Source of the DNA: Epiperipatus broadwayi
Taxonomy: Eukaryota; Onychophora; Udeonychophora; Euonychophora; Peripatidae
Direction of reading: 5' to 3'
DNA length: 64,000 bases
Assembly: GCA_028023455.1 (NCBI GenBank)
Contig: JAQFVV010000229.1
Location: 308,501-372,500 of the forward strand
Of this stretch, positions 26,014-36,470 are shown piece after piece. How positions within the stretch are numbered: the first letter of the stretch is position 1; every line of letters starts with the position of its first letter. Below the pieces are notes generated by a model that did not search any database, was not told where the DNA came from, and worked only from the letters and a program-made list of their open reading frames with translations. The translations under genes were made by a program, and so were the position numbers.

Positions 26014-28140
26014 TATAACGATCCAAACGAAGTGGTAGATCGCATCGCACCGCACCACACTACCAAAGGGCGCCATCTAGGCATTTGAGCCTAGAAAAAT
26101 TTATAAAGTAGGCAGATATGCGCTGTTAGGATTCCACTTTATTTACATATTTAGATCATTAGCCCATTGTCACTAGTTCAGCAGAGACGCCGAGATAAAA
26201 ATCTATAAATTTTATATCTTAAATATAAAAGAATAAAATAATAAAAGCCACTTCCAGAAATTAACACAGAAAAATATTTATTTACGCACATATAAAATCA
26301 TTCTAAATTCGAGGAATAAGTTTAACATTTAGATTTTTATCTTAATTTTTAATTTTACATTTAAAATAGCTTGCTATAATGTTTAATATTTTATTTAGAG
26401 GGTCGAGTATGAATGGACTACATAGGTCTGCATTTGAAAGGAAAATATTCTTTTCTGATTTAACCTTAGGCAACAAATTTCACAATCAACTGGCGCCAAT
26501 CCATCTGATACATTCATGTATTCAATGTAGCATGATACGACAACACAAAATACTATATTGTCAGGAATGTACATCTGAACAATAAGTAGAAATAGAGAAG
26601 AGATTGATTCTCCACCAACAGCAATGTGACATCTGTTGGCAAGTAGATCAATAAACAAAAAACTCCATAGGAATGGACTGCGGTCTTCTGCCGACTTACA
26701 AACCCATCCATAGGCAAACAGAGGGTGTGTGGTGTATATCTATAATCCTGCCCGTAGCGGACCTCATACTACATCTACTAATTACACAAATATATCCAAT
26801 CCATTGAACCAATTCAACTACGAAATGAATAACCTAAGATTACCCTCCCTTAATATAACTTTACAAACTATATAGCCATTCATGCCCGACTTAATTTTAA
26901 CATTTAAATACGTTCGCATAGATTTGTTTAAAAATGTTGGGTATAGATCGATTACATAGATTCCGCGGTCAAAAACATTTCAAAATAAACATAAACGATC
27001 AAAATACAAAATTATTGATACCGACAATCGCAGAGGGAAACTTATAAGTAACCCAATAGTATTCACCATAAGATACTTGCGTTGTCACCAATAACTTAAA
27101 AGACATCCGAATAAATACATTTTAGATACTCACCGTAAGGTATCATTATTTATCGAATGTCTATATATTTTGATCAAATATGAAAACCAAAATCTAATTA
27201 ACTGCAAACGAATCCATGCAAGCGTCTATAGACAACTTAAATGTAATGCATTTAATAATTTCTACAATCAGAAAAAAAAAAAATGGAAATGATGTTTATC
27301 AATCGGAAAACATATAAAATTAACATTATTAAATTGATTTAAAAACTTACAAAAGTCAGATAAGAGTCCATTTTAAATAAGTTGGCTTGTTTATTACATT
27401 GTACAACTTGACGAAAGTTCTTGATTGATTTTAATAATTGTTCATTTCCTATAGCTTACGGTAGCAGAGCTCCCGGTTCCTGGTGTCAGTGTCCACGGAG
27501 TCTTTAATTGCAAGATCAATCTAATGTTCAGGAGGTGGAATTTGCTGGTTCATGGTATCAGTCATTTCATTTCAGAGATAAGTGGGAGAGAACGATAAAG
27601 TGCGTCTTTATCGCTCGTCTCCCCAACCAAGTTGAAAAAAGCCTCTTGAACTCAATATTTTTTTCTTTTTATATCATCCACAAGGATTCACTGAACAAAA
27701 CGTCACTGCCCTGTTTTTTTCACCATGGTCCGAGCCAAGGCTTAGTGCTTCCATTGGTCAAGCTAAAATTTCTTTCTTCTCTTATCTAACTTTCCATCTG
27801 ACTTTTTAATTAAACAGCTTTTAGATAATTAATAAACAACCATTTCCTTTTATAGATTACAGGAATTAATTAATACCTGTTTTTATTTTAACCTACGTTA
27901 TTTTTTTATTAAAATATTTTTATATTTCAATCTTGTATTTTTTTATTTAAAAAAAATACATTCAAATACTTTTTTTTTTTTTGTTTATGAAAAAAAAAAT
28001 ATTTTTAAAGTTTAACATCTGTGCGAATGTATACACGTTTAACAATGTTTTAATTTTAGTGTTTAGTTTTTTACTTTTATTTGCGAACTTTTAAGTTTTT
28101 ATTTTAAATTAATGTAACGACATATTTATATATCGTTACA
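26014..28140 (-). mobile_element. LTR copy 3 of three-LTR array
   Basis: About 2127 bp, nearly identical to copies 1 and 2. It ends (plus strand) ATATCGTTACA exactly at the LTR start as defined on the minus strand, and then passes into a (TA)n tract instead of internal sequence. This fixes the outer border of the array independently of the left side. Confidence 0.75.
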
Positions 28141-28156
28141 ATATATATATATATAT

Positions 28157-29076
28157 ATATGTAATATACAAATCAATATATATATCAAAATACAATACAA
28201 TTTATATAAATTATATTCTTTTAGAAGTACTTTCGACTATACACTTTGTAGTCTTTATCAACTATATAATGTTGAATAAAATTAAAAATGTACATTTATT
28301 TGTTAATGACTTGTTGAAAATTGGTTATTATAAAAATGCTATTGCTAATATTATTAAAGGATTTAAAAGAAATCAACACTATAATAAAATTAAAAATAAA
28401 AATATCAAAATGAAATGGATTTCAATGCCATTTATATCAGATGAGCAGGTCAAGTTTATTAGGAAAATTTATAATGGTTTGTGTCATATTGCTTTTTTCT
28501 CTACAAATAACATAATTAGATTGCTTAATAATTCTAAAATTCAAAATTCAAAGTTTAATCAAAATTCTATTATATATAGATTGATATGTGGATGTGGCGT
28601 ACAATACATTGGTGAATCTAAGTGTACATTTGAGAAGAGAATAAAAGAACATATGCTTTTATATAATAGAATTCAAAAAGAGAATCAATATGGAACAGAT
28701 GTAAATAAACCTTCATCATCTGGTATATTTGATCATAATAAATCTTGTCAATATGGATTTAAATTTGATTATAAAAATATGAAAATTATTCAAATTGAAT
28801 GTTGTCATAATAAACGTAAAATAAAAGAGGCTATGTTGATTTCAAGAAATCGTCAAATGTTAATGAATCGCCAGTCATCAAATGTTAAGATAGCAGAATT
28901 GTGGGAAATCTGAATTGAACTATGGGTATTGTTAAGGGTTGTCTCATTTTGATTATTCAACTTTATATAGTTGATAAAGACTACAAAGTGTATAGTCGAA
29001 AGTACTTTTAAAAGAATATAATTTATATAAATTGTACTGTATTTTGATATATATATTGATTTGTATATTACATATA
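28157..29076 (+). mobile_element. Compact element: inverted terminal repeats around a GIY-YIG ORF
   Basis: Left arm 28157-28268 and right arm 28963-29076 are near-perfect reverse complements over about 110 bp. The left ends AGTCTTTATCAACTATATA; the right begins TATATAGTTGATAAAGACTA. They share AGTACTTTCGACTATACACT. The 214-aa ORF starts one base after the left arm and ends about 50 bp before the right arm. Both outer ends merge into (TA)n. Penelope-like elements are known to have terminal repeats in direct or inverted arrangement, so this could be a truncated Penelope copy between inverted terminal repeats. A small GIY-YIG-only element is the alternative. Confidence 0.7.
28269..28913 (+). CDS. 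Penelope-like GIY-YIG endonuclease, 214 aa, no RT
   Basis: The intact ORF has a basic N-terminal linker-like region (residues about 1-105) including KWISMPFISDEQVKFIRKI, as seen between RT and endonuclease in Penelope-like retroelements. A GIY-YIG module follows from about residue 104: IIYRLICGCGVQYIGE, RIKEHM, a variable loop, GIFDHNKSCQYGF, and KIKEAMLISRNRQMLMNRQ. The half-motif spacing, the Arg/His of RIKEH and the Glu of KEAM fit the family, and Cys-x-Cys before YIG is common in Penelope enzymes. The enzyme would nick DNA. No reverse transcriptase is encoded and the ATG lies directly inside the inverted repeat. Absence of stops over 214 codons in such AT-rich DNA suggests recent activity or selection. 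Confidence 0.75.
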   Translation: MLNKIKNVHLFVNDLLKIGYYKNAIANIIKGFKRNQHYNKIKNKNIKMKWISMPFISDEQVKFIRKIYNGLCHIAFFSTNNIIRLLNNSKIQNSKFNQNSIIYRLICGCGVQYIGESKCTFEKRIKEHMLLYNRIQKENQYGTDVNKPSSSGIFDHNKSCQYGFKFDYKNMKIIQIECCHNKRKIKEAMLISRNRQMLMNRQSSNVKIAELWEI

Positions 29077-29904
29077 TTGTGAAACGAATACAGATATCAA
29101 ACTTTATTTATTATATATATATGTTATAAAAGGGCTGAGTTCAAAACCTGTTCTAAGGCATAGGATGATATCAGTGAGCATATATATATATATATACTCA
29201 ATCAAAAGTAATATTAAGTTAAATTTTTTTTTTTCATTGTTGTTTTGTATGTGTGTGTGTATATATATTTTAAACGGGTAAATAAAAATAGATTGAAACA
29301 TAAGAGGGATGGGGGGTTAAATGGTTTGTGCTCTTATATTTTGTTTATTGGCGTGTGTATTTATATTGCTGCATGGGTGAATAAATGTAATAGATTCATA
29401 AAAAGAAATTGATTCCAAGATGGACGACTAAGGAAAGAATTTACAAAAAAAAAGATAAGTTAATTGCAAAGAAAGAACCAGAAAAGTTATAGATCGCTAT
29501 TTCAAGGAATAAAGCTATTTTAATTTTAAAAAAAATTGATTCCAAGATGGATGATAAAAGGCATAAATTCCAAAAGATATGTTAATTGAAAATAATGAAT
29601 TCAAAAATGTGTAGATCGCTATCTCGAGACAAAGCCGTTTTAATTAAAAAAGAAAATGTTATAAATAAAAATGAAAATGTTATAAATGAAAGAAAATGTT
29701 ATAAATAAAAGACAATGAATGTGGATCTCAAGGTGTAATTGAAATTCCTGAACATATAGAAAGAAAAAAAGAAAAGTTATTGAAAGGTTTTCTGTGGGCA
29801 AACCATGTGGTTTCATTAAAAAGAAGAGAACAATAGCATTTTTAATTAGAGTTTGAAAGCTGAACTTTGAAGGGGGATTCTAGAACTGTGACTGCCATGA
29901 GCAG

Positions 29905-30999
29905 GATCGAAGAAAAATTAGTTAAAAATTATATATCTTGGTCAACCATGAACAGGCTGGGGTAATGGACCAGAACAGACCAGGCTCTGCCATCCATCAT
30001 GCAGGGGTACTACAGTTGCTGTCCATGTAGGAGTGAAGCCCTTCCTAAATTACAGAAAAAACAACATTTACCAAACACTATTGATTGTGCCTTATGGAAT
30101 CCATGGAAGACTACAAAAAGAAAGAAATCACTTATTCACTACATCACAGCACAAAGCCAGTGAAAATTACCCTTCATCTACACCCGGGTGAGATAAAGTA
30201 AGGTAACTCAAATATTTTCGTAAGTACCAGTCACCTCTTGAATGAGAACATATTTCAGAAAAATAATAATGCATAAGGGCTAAGAGTAAATAAAGAGACA
30301 TCTAAAATAACGCCCTATATAACTATATGAATGAATAGACCAGATAATGACTGATTGCATTTACTTTATATGCTACAATATATATGTTTTTTGTTACATT
30401 TATGAACTTATGCGAGTGTGTATTTGCATGCGTATCATTCAAGTATTCGAGCACAAACCAATATTCCATTATGGGATTCTATTTTGTTTCATTATTATTT
30501 TTTTAATTAATAAATATTAAGTTAGTGTTTTAAGTATAATTGTGTGTGTTCAATGTTAATTTTTTAAAAAGCCTAGATTACTAGTACAATTAAAGAGTAG
30601 TATTAAGACTAAAAGTAAGAAAGTAAAACAAATCATTTATGTGTTCTGTGCACACTTGATATGTTCTCCCACCTCTTTCCCATGGTCAACAACCACTACC
30701 CCTGAGGGAGCTAGCCAGAGGTATAAGCTCTATCTATTAGAAACAGATACTCATTCTCTCCCAGCATAATTCTTATTTACTCGTAAATAGGATTGGCACT
30801 TGGAGTCAAATTGACATCCATAAATATGCTGGGCGAGTAATAAGAGTACATTGCAGAACTAACTATATATGTATGTTCGCATCATAATTTTCATTTAAAT
30901 AAAAAAAGAGCAGAAACTTAGATTTTTAAATATGTAATAAATGTACACCACCTATATACATGTTATGCACAGGTAGAAAATTGTTACAATGGCGCCCAA
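29905..30999. other. Spacer of the fold-back element
   Basis: About 1.1 kb, less AT-rich than the surroundings in parts (29940-30250 and 30650-30830). It contains a short inverted pair around 30770-30790 (TTATTTACTCGTAAATA). No protein match was recognised. Its right end (TTGTTACA before TGGCGCCC) suggests it may include an LTR. Confidence 0.4.
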
Positions 31000-31008
31000 T
31001 GCTCATGG
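30990..31008 (+). promoter_or_regulatory. Possible retroelement primer-binding site
   Basis: TGGCGCCCAATGCTCATGG directly follows TTGTTACAA. TGGCGCCC is a common start of tRNA primer-binding sites in LTR retroelements. This is a weak single-motif call. Confidence 0.35.
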
Positions 31009-31778
31009 CAGTCACAGTTCTAGAATCCCTCTTCAAAGTTCAGCTTTCAAACTCTAATTAAAAATGCTATTGTTCTCTTCTTTTTAATGAAACCACGTGG
31101 TTTTCCCACAAAAAAACCTTTAAGAACTTTTCTTTTTTCTTTCTATATGTTCAGGAATTTCAATTACACCTTGAGATCCACGTTCATTGTCTTTTATTTA
31201 TAACATTTTCTTTCATTTATAACATTTTTATTTTTATTTATAATATTTTCTTTTTTAATTAAAATGGCATTGTCTCAAGATAGCGATCTACACATTTTTG
31301 AATTCATTATTTTTAATTGACATATCTTTTGAAATTTATGCCTTTTGTTGTCCATCTTGGAATCAATTTTTTTTAAAATTAAAATAGCTTTATTCCTTGA
31401 GATAGCGATATATAACTTTTCTGATTCTTTCTTTGCAATTAACTTATCTTTTTTTTTTTGTAAATTCTTTCCTTAGTCATCCATCTTGGAATCAATTTCT
31501 TTTTATGAATCTATTACATTTATTCACCCATGCAGCAATATAAATACACATGCCAATAAACAAAATATAAGAGCACAAACCATTTAACCCCCCATCTCTC
31601 TTATGTTTCAATCTATTTTTATTTACCCATTTAAAATATATATACACACATGCATACAAAACAACAACTAAAAATTTTTTTTTTACTTAATATTACTTTT
31701 GATTGAGTATATATATATATATGCTCACTGGTATCGTTCTATGCCTTAGAACAGGGTTTGAACCCAGCCCTGTTATAA

Positions 31779-33064
31779 TATATATATATATAAGAATAAT
31801 TTTTTTTAGAATTAAGTTTAATTTAAAACGAAAGAAAAATAAATTTCATCTGTAATATATTGCTAAATCATTACAGAATTGCTTCCTTTTTTTTAAGTTT
31901 CAGAAAATGACTATTAAAAAGATTTATATATTAATTACTTATAGTCTGGCTAAATAGCCTAAATTTCCAGTTGAGCTTTGAGTACTCACTTAAATCATCT
32001 TTGAATTCTGCAGTATTTAAATATTGTTGTTAATTAGATATTTCTTGTGCAAGATACTATATTCTATAATTTTTTCTAAATTGACTAATTCATTTAGTTA
32101 GTTTGGAAATGATTAATAATAGATAAGCATGAAATAAAGACACATTTTGACTGAGGCAGAAATCCAAGGAGTTTTTTTTTATAGACTCATGCACGGCTTT
32201 TAGCAGATATTTTATCTGCTATGAAGTTTTTCTGGTACTTCACAGTGGTTCCTTTTCAAGCTATTGTAAAAAAAATCTGAGAAAATAACACAGACTATGT
32301 TTTAGATCTGGGAGTAGGGTGAATGAATAAGGTAAGTCTGTTTTTGCTTTTATATGACTTCATACCTTGTAAGGAATCGATAACAAGTCTGGATTATTTA
32401 CCAAACCGATATACAAACGGATCTTAAATAGAATTAACTAATTACATTGTTTTTCAAAAAACATATTTACCCAAATTATTTAATTATTTACCCAAATTAT
32501 GTAATCTTAAAACGGTGATAATTAATCTTAATTAAATTGGTTTACCACAAAATAGATTTAATTATAAAAAACAACTTATTTAGATTTAATTTAAAATTTA
32601 GAAAAGAACTTAGTCTTTTCCATTGTTTAAATGCCGATTGTAAATTTAACTTCACAAATTTTCAAAAAAGCACATACAAATAATTTAATGTGTGTGTATG
32701 TTAATGTGTGCTTAGGTTACCAATTGAGCCTTAAAATATTTTTGTTAAATTTAATTAACATAATACTGGTGGCTAAAAAATTATGCTATTATTTTTTCAT
32801 TTTTAAACTAATTTTATACTTTTCCTACTTTTTTTTCTGCCTGATTTTTGCAATTGGCTACTACTGCTAATGAAATATTTTCTCCAATATATATATAAAT
32901 TTGCATAAAACATTCATTTTTTGATCTTTTAATGCTATATTAAAGTGCAAATCATTTCACCTCTAATAATAATTATAAATAACAAAACTTAATTATATTT
33001 TTAAAGTTTTATTATTATGATTTTTCATGTACATTAGTTCTTATTTATTTTGTACTAATTATAG
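31779..33064. other. Unassigned intronic sequence before exon 33065
   Basis: No repeat or gene recognised. It contains the polypyrimidine-poor but AT-rich approach to the acceptor ATAG at 33061. The 79-aa open frame at 32631-32870 is hydrophobic and low-complexity and is not considered real. Confidence 0.35.
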
Positions 33065-33139
33065 GATCTTGAAAATAAATTTGAAGTGCTAATGAAAATG
33101 AAAGCAGACCAAACATTTGTAATGTCAGAATTAAAAGAG
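33065..33139 (+). CDS. Internal exon of DUF4795 (QRICH2/C16orf96-like) gene
   Basis: This predicted exon is 75 nt (25 codons, no stop) with acceptor ...AATTATAG and the strong donor GTAAGT. It encodes DLENKFEVLMKMKADQ followed by TFVMSELKE. The pattern DLxxKFEVLxxxKAD is typical of the heptad-bearing region before the DUF4795 core in QRICH2-like proteins (family knowledge from memory). Both borders are phase 0, so it reads directly into the exon at 38147, which begins with another KAD motif. Such proteins act as coiled-coil structural components; QRICH2 is associated with the sperm flagellum. Confidence is good that it is an exon, moderate for the family. Confidence 0.72.
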
Positions 33140-33479
33140 GTAAGTTGTATTTATTTTTTACACATCTTAAATGAAGATATAACAGACACATGTTCATTCA
33201 TATTCAAAGTAAAATGAATCAAAATTAAAACTTCTACATGCCATCTATAGCATTTTATATTTTATTTTATACCACACAATGTGAAAATTGACTGATTCTC
33301 TGTATGAGATGAATGTAGACACTAACCACCCTTATCAAATGTCTTTGAGCTAATCGATAATCACACTAAGAGGTAACATCATTGTTATTTAAATACAACT
33401 AATATCTATTTGAGGTCAAACACTTTAAATGTATAAATTAGCATATTATTGAAGAAAGCCACAGAAAGACTTATTTAAT

Positions 33480-33575
33480 GTCAAGCGTTGGTGGCCGAGT
33501 GGTCAACATAGACGCCTTCCAAGCAGTTGTCCCGAGTTCGCTTCCCGGATGACGCTTTGACATATAAATAAAAAA
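33480..33575 (+). mobile_element. tRNA-derived retroposon with 15-bp target duplication
   Basis: The body GCGTTGGTGGCCGAGTGGTC contains box A (TGGCCGAGTGG); box B (GAGTTCGCTTCCCG) lies 40 bases on, and the segment ends GATGACGC, partly pairing with the 5' end as an acceptor stem. A short A-rich tail follows. The string AAAGACTTATTTAAT occurs at 33465-33479 and again at 33576-33590, the target-site duplication of an L1-type insertion. It is very short: a tRNA-like body and tail only, so it is either a tRNA retropseudogene or a minimal SINE. Confidence 0.85.
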
Positions 33576-33590
33576 AAAGACTTATTTAAT

Positions 33591-35300
33591 AATCATTTTT
33601 AAAAGAAAGAATTGATCAAATAATATGTAAGCATGTAAAAAACAATTAATTGGATTTTATAATTATGAAATAAAATGAAACTATAATAAAACTTCAATGC
33701 ACTGTCTATGCAGAATTTTATATTTGTTTTGATATTTATTCAGATGTTGCTAAAAGATGTAAAAATTGACTATATTTCAAAAATTGATCACTCTCACAGG
33801 AAATAAGTATTTATATACCTTAGATTTACAATGAAAGTGAATGGCAACTAATTAAAAAATGAAAATCATTAATAATTAAGCAGTATAACTAAAATATAGC
33901 ATTGAATTATTATTGCCATTTTTTCATGCTACTTATTTAATATCATAATATTTATAAATACATTATAAATTTTAATAAATCGTTTTCATCGTTATGTAAT
34001 TTTGAGAATGAGTTTTTTGAGAAAATTAAAATTAGTTTCAACTTATTTAATTAATTTACGAATTTTTATTCAGCATTCATAAAAGACAATAAATATAATA
34101 TGACTTTATAAAGTATTATTATTATTAGTATTATTATAACACTAAAGAGAAGAACAAGATATTAAACGAGTTTCATATGCAATAACTAATTGTGAATAAC
34201 CTTTAAACAAGAGTCCTAAAAAGTCGTAGTTGTTTCTATTATACTACTGGCTGTAATAATGATTGAAGTGATATTGTAACTCCATTTTCACTTTCAAATA
34301 TTTTAGCAGAAATTTCAATTAGAATTTTTTTTTGCATTTAAAAAATAGAGAGTTTGTAAGTATTTAAAGCTCTTAAAATTAAAAATATAATGATAGGGAA
34401 GGAGTTAACTAATGAAATGACACTTCATTAGGAGTTTATAGGAGTCAGTAAAACCAAATATAAGCCATTCTGTAGCAGAATTTGGAATACACATTTTACT
34501 CAGGAAATGATTATATGTTTGCACAACCTTATAGCTATGGATCCCTTTTTTATCCAAATATAAAAGAAACTAAGATAGTCTAAAAATTGCATACTTTGGT
34601 TAGATCATTGACTGCTGTATTGCTTATATGCTTGAAATTTCAATAATGACAATGGTAGCAAGGAGGACAGCAATAGGAGGAAATAAACAAGTATTTATTA
34701 TTTTTAAATGTCGATATATGGTGAACAAAAGCATCTCATCTGTTTGCAATGCCTAAAAATTGAATTTGAATTAGTCAGACAAAAATATCAAGTTTTCTTT
34801 AGACTTATAATTTTTTTTTCAGATAGTTGATCTATATCAAATCAAATAACCATTTAATGGTGATAAATAAATAAATATGAGAATAATAATAATCTTCAGT
34901 ATCTATGGGGTTTATCATTACTAGAAAGGACGACTCCCAGCCTCAACATTATAAAAGCGGATTGAAGTTTTGATTTAACATTTTTATTAGTTTAATATTT
35001 TTATTCTTACAGTATGATTTAGTATATTTATTTTTATTTTTATTGTCAGGAATTCATATTTCTCCGTGAATTTTTATCTGAAAGATCATTACGACCTGAT
35101 ATTTTGTACTATTTCTAGAGTCTTAACTAATTCAGTTTTTATATTAGGTGCATAATTTGATATTATTTATTTAATTATCAGTAGCAGCATTATTCATTTT
35201 TAAAATTTAATAGTTACAACATCCAAAATCAGTTAATAGGACATTTTTGGATTAGAAACGGAGAAAAAAATGTTTAACTCGAGAATTTATATACATTTAT
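33591..35300. other. Unassigned intronic sequence
   Basis: AT-rich, with a short (ATT)n run near 34115. No gene, RNA or transposon recognised. Confidence 0.35.
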
Positions 35301-35590
35301 TAATACTTAAATAAGGCTATAACCTTAGTACATGCGCCTTGAGTGCTTAATTTATTACAGGAGAGACCTCTACAAATCTAAACGATGCGACTTTATAAAT
35401 ATAAGAGCGGCCACTCTTATCTTCAACCTATTTTTCTAAATATATAAATATATTTTTCTAAATATATTTGGGAGCATGAAGTTAATAAATTCTTTATTTG
35501 TTTTATTGCGTTTAGATTTGTAGAGGTCTCTCTTGTTATAAATTAAGCACTCAAGGCGCATGTACTAAGTTATAGCCTTATTTAAATATT
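35301..35590. mobile_element. Hairpin MITE, about 290 bp
   Basis: Inverted arms of about 80 bp: left from AAATAAGGCTATAACCTTAG to GAGAGACCTCTACAAATCTA; right from TAGATTTGTAGAGGTCTC to CTAAGTTATAGCCTTATTT. The loop of about 120 bp contains GAGCGGCCACTC and a duplicated TTTTTCTAAATATAT. There is no ORF. Confidence 0.8.
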
Positions 35591-35803
35591 ACAACTGACA
35601 TTGTGTTTCATAAGAATTAATATTTACATCTTTATTAAAAAAGTATAAAATTATTCTACTGGTTTGTATATCTATAATAATCATGTTTACTTACATTATA
35701 CAATGTTAGAATGATAGATTTGAAAGCAAAGTTTCATGAAAAGCAAGTAAATTCTGCTTTTTAAGAAACTAAATATTATAAAACTTTCAAGGAACAAAAC
35801 ATT

Positions 35804-35813
35804 ACCCCCCCCT

Positions 35814-35844
<31 letters not shown>

Positions 35845-36298
35845 CTCTCTCTCTTCTTCTTCTCTCTTCTTCTTCTCTTCTTCTCTTCTCTTCTCTTCTT
35901 CTTCTTCTCTTCTTCTCTTCTTCTTCTCTCTTCTTCTCTCTCTCTTCTTCTTCTTCTTCTTCTTCTTCTCTCTTCTTCTTCTTCTTCTTCTTCTTCTCTT
36001 CTTCTTCTTCTTCTTCTTCTTCTTCTCTTCTTCTTCTTCTTCTTCTTCTTCTTCTTCTTCTTCTTCTTCTTCTTCTTCTTCTTCTTCTTCTTCTTCTTCT
36101 TCTTCTTCTTCTTCTTCTTCTTCTTCTTCTTCTTCTTCTTCTTCTTCTTCTTCTTCTTCTTCTTCTTCTTCTTCTTCTTCTTCTTCTTCTTCTTCTTCTT
36201 CTTCTTCTTCTTCTTCTTCTTCTTCTTCTTCTTCTTCTTCTTCTTCTTCTTCTCTCTTCTTCTCTCTTCTTCTCTCTCTCTTCTTCTTCTTCTTCTCT

Positions 36299-36330
<32 letters not shown>

Positions 36331-36344
36331 TTCTTCTTCTTCTT

Positions 36345-36375
<31 letters not shown>

Positions 36376-36386
36376 TTATCATTATT

Positions 36387-36433
<47 letters not shown>

Positions 36434-36470
36434 TATTATTATCATTATTATTATTATTATTATTATTTTT
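35804..36470. repeat. Compound microsatellite (C)n-(CT)n-(CTT)n-(ATC)n-(ATT)n
   Basis: A C-rich start (35804-35819) passes into (CT)n, then about 520 bp of CTT units interrupted by CTCT, then ATC and ATT units to 36470. The unbroken block from about 36010 to 36250 is almost pure CTT. The 249-residue minus-strand frame (poly-Arg/Glu/Met) over it is an artefact of the repeat. Polypurine-polypyrimidine of this length can form triplex (H-DNA) structure. Confidence 0.95.

Larger units (their letters stand above)
20556..28140 (-). repeat. Whole tandem array: LTR-int-LTR-int-LTR, period about 2.73 kb
   Basis: The motif ATAACGATCCAAACGAAG recurs with spacing 2737 and 2721 bases. Both outer borders coincide with LTR termini and abut (TA)n, so the array looks like a single integrated multimer or the product of LTR-LTR recombination, not a random satellite. 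Confidence 0.8.
29121..31778. mobile_element. Fold-back element with about 780-bp inverted arms
   Basis: Arms at 29121-29904 and 31000-31778 are reverse complements with few differences over their whole length. Outer ends are GTTATAAAAGGGCTGAG and CAGCCCTGTTATAA; inner ends GACTGCCATGAGCA and TGCTCATGGCAGTC. A 1.1-kb spacer separates them. Both outer ends abut (TA)n. No ORF is recognisable. At the inner border of the right arm TTGTTACAA is followed by TGGCGCCCAATGCTCATGG, which resembles an LTR end plus a primer-binding site. The structure could therefore have come from an LTR element rearranged by self-integration instead of from a DNA transposon. Confidence 0.8.
4315..33064 (+). other. 28.7-kb intron packed with mobile elements
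   Basis: This is the interval between the first and second predicted exons, from GTATAT to ...ATAG. It contains a GIY-YIG remnant, gag and pol remnants of Ty3/Gypsy elements, hairpin MITEs, the three-LTR array, the inverted-repeat GIY-YIG element and a fold-back element. No convincing additional exon with good splice sites was seen by eye, but short exons could be missed. The length is inferred from the exon calls. Confidence 0.5.

Noticed and set aside
20556-28140. CRISPR-like or satellite array
   Set aside because: Unit length, LTR-type termini and internal primer-binding sites identify it as LTR retroelement copies.
35696-36445. 249-aa minus-strand ORF rich in Arg/Glu/Met
   Set aside because: It is a translation of the CTT/ATC microsatellite; no real protein.
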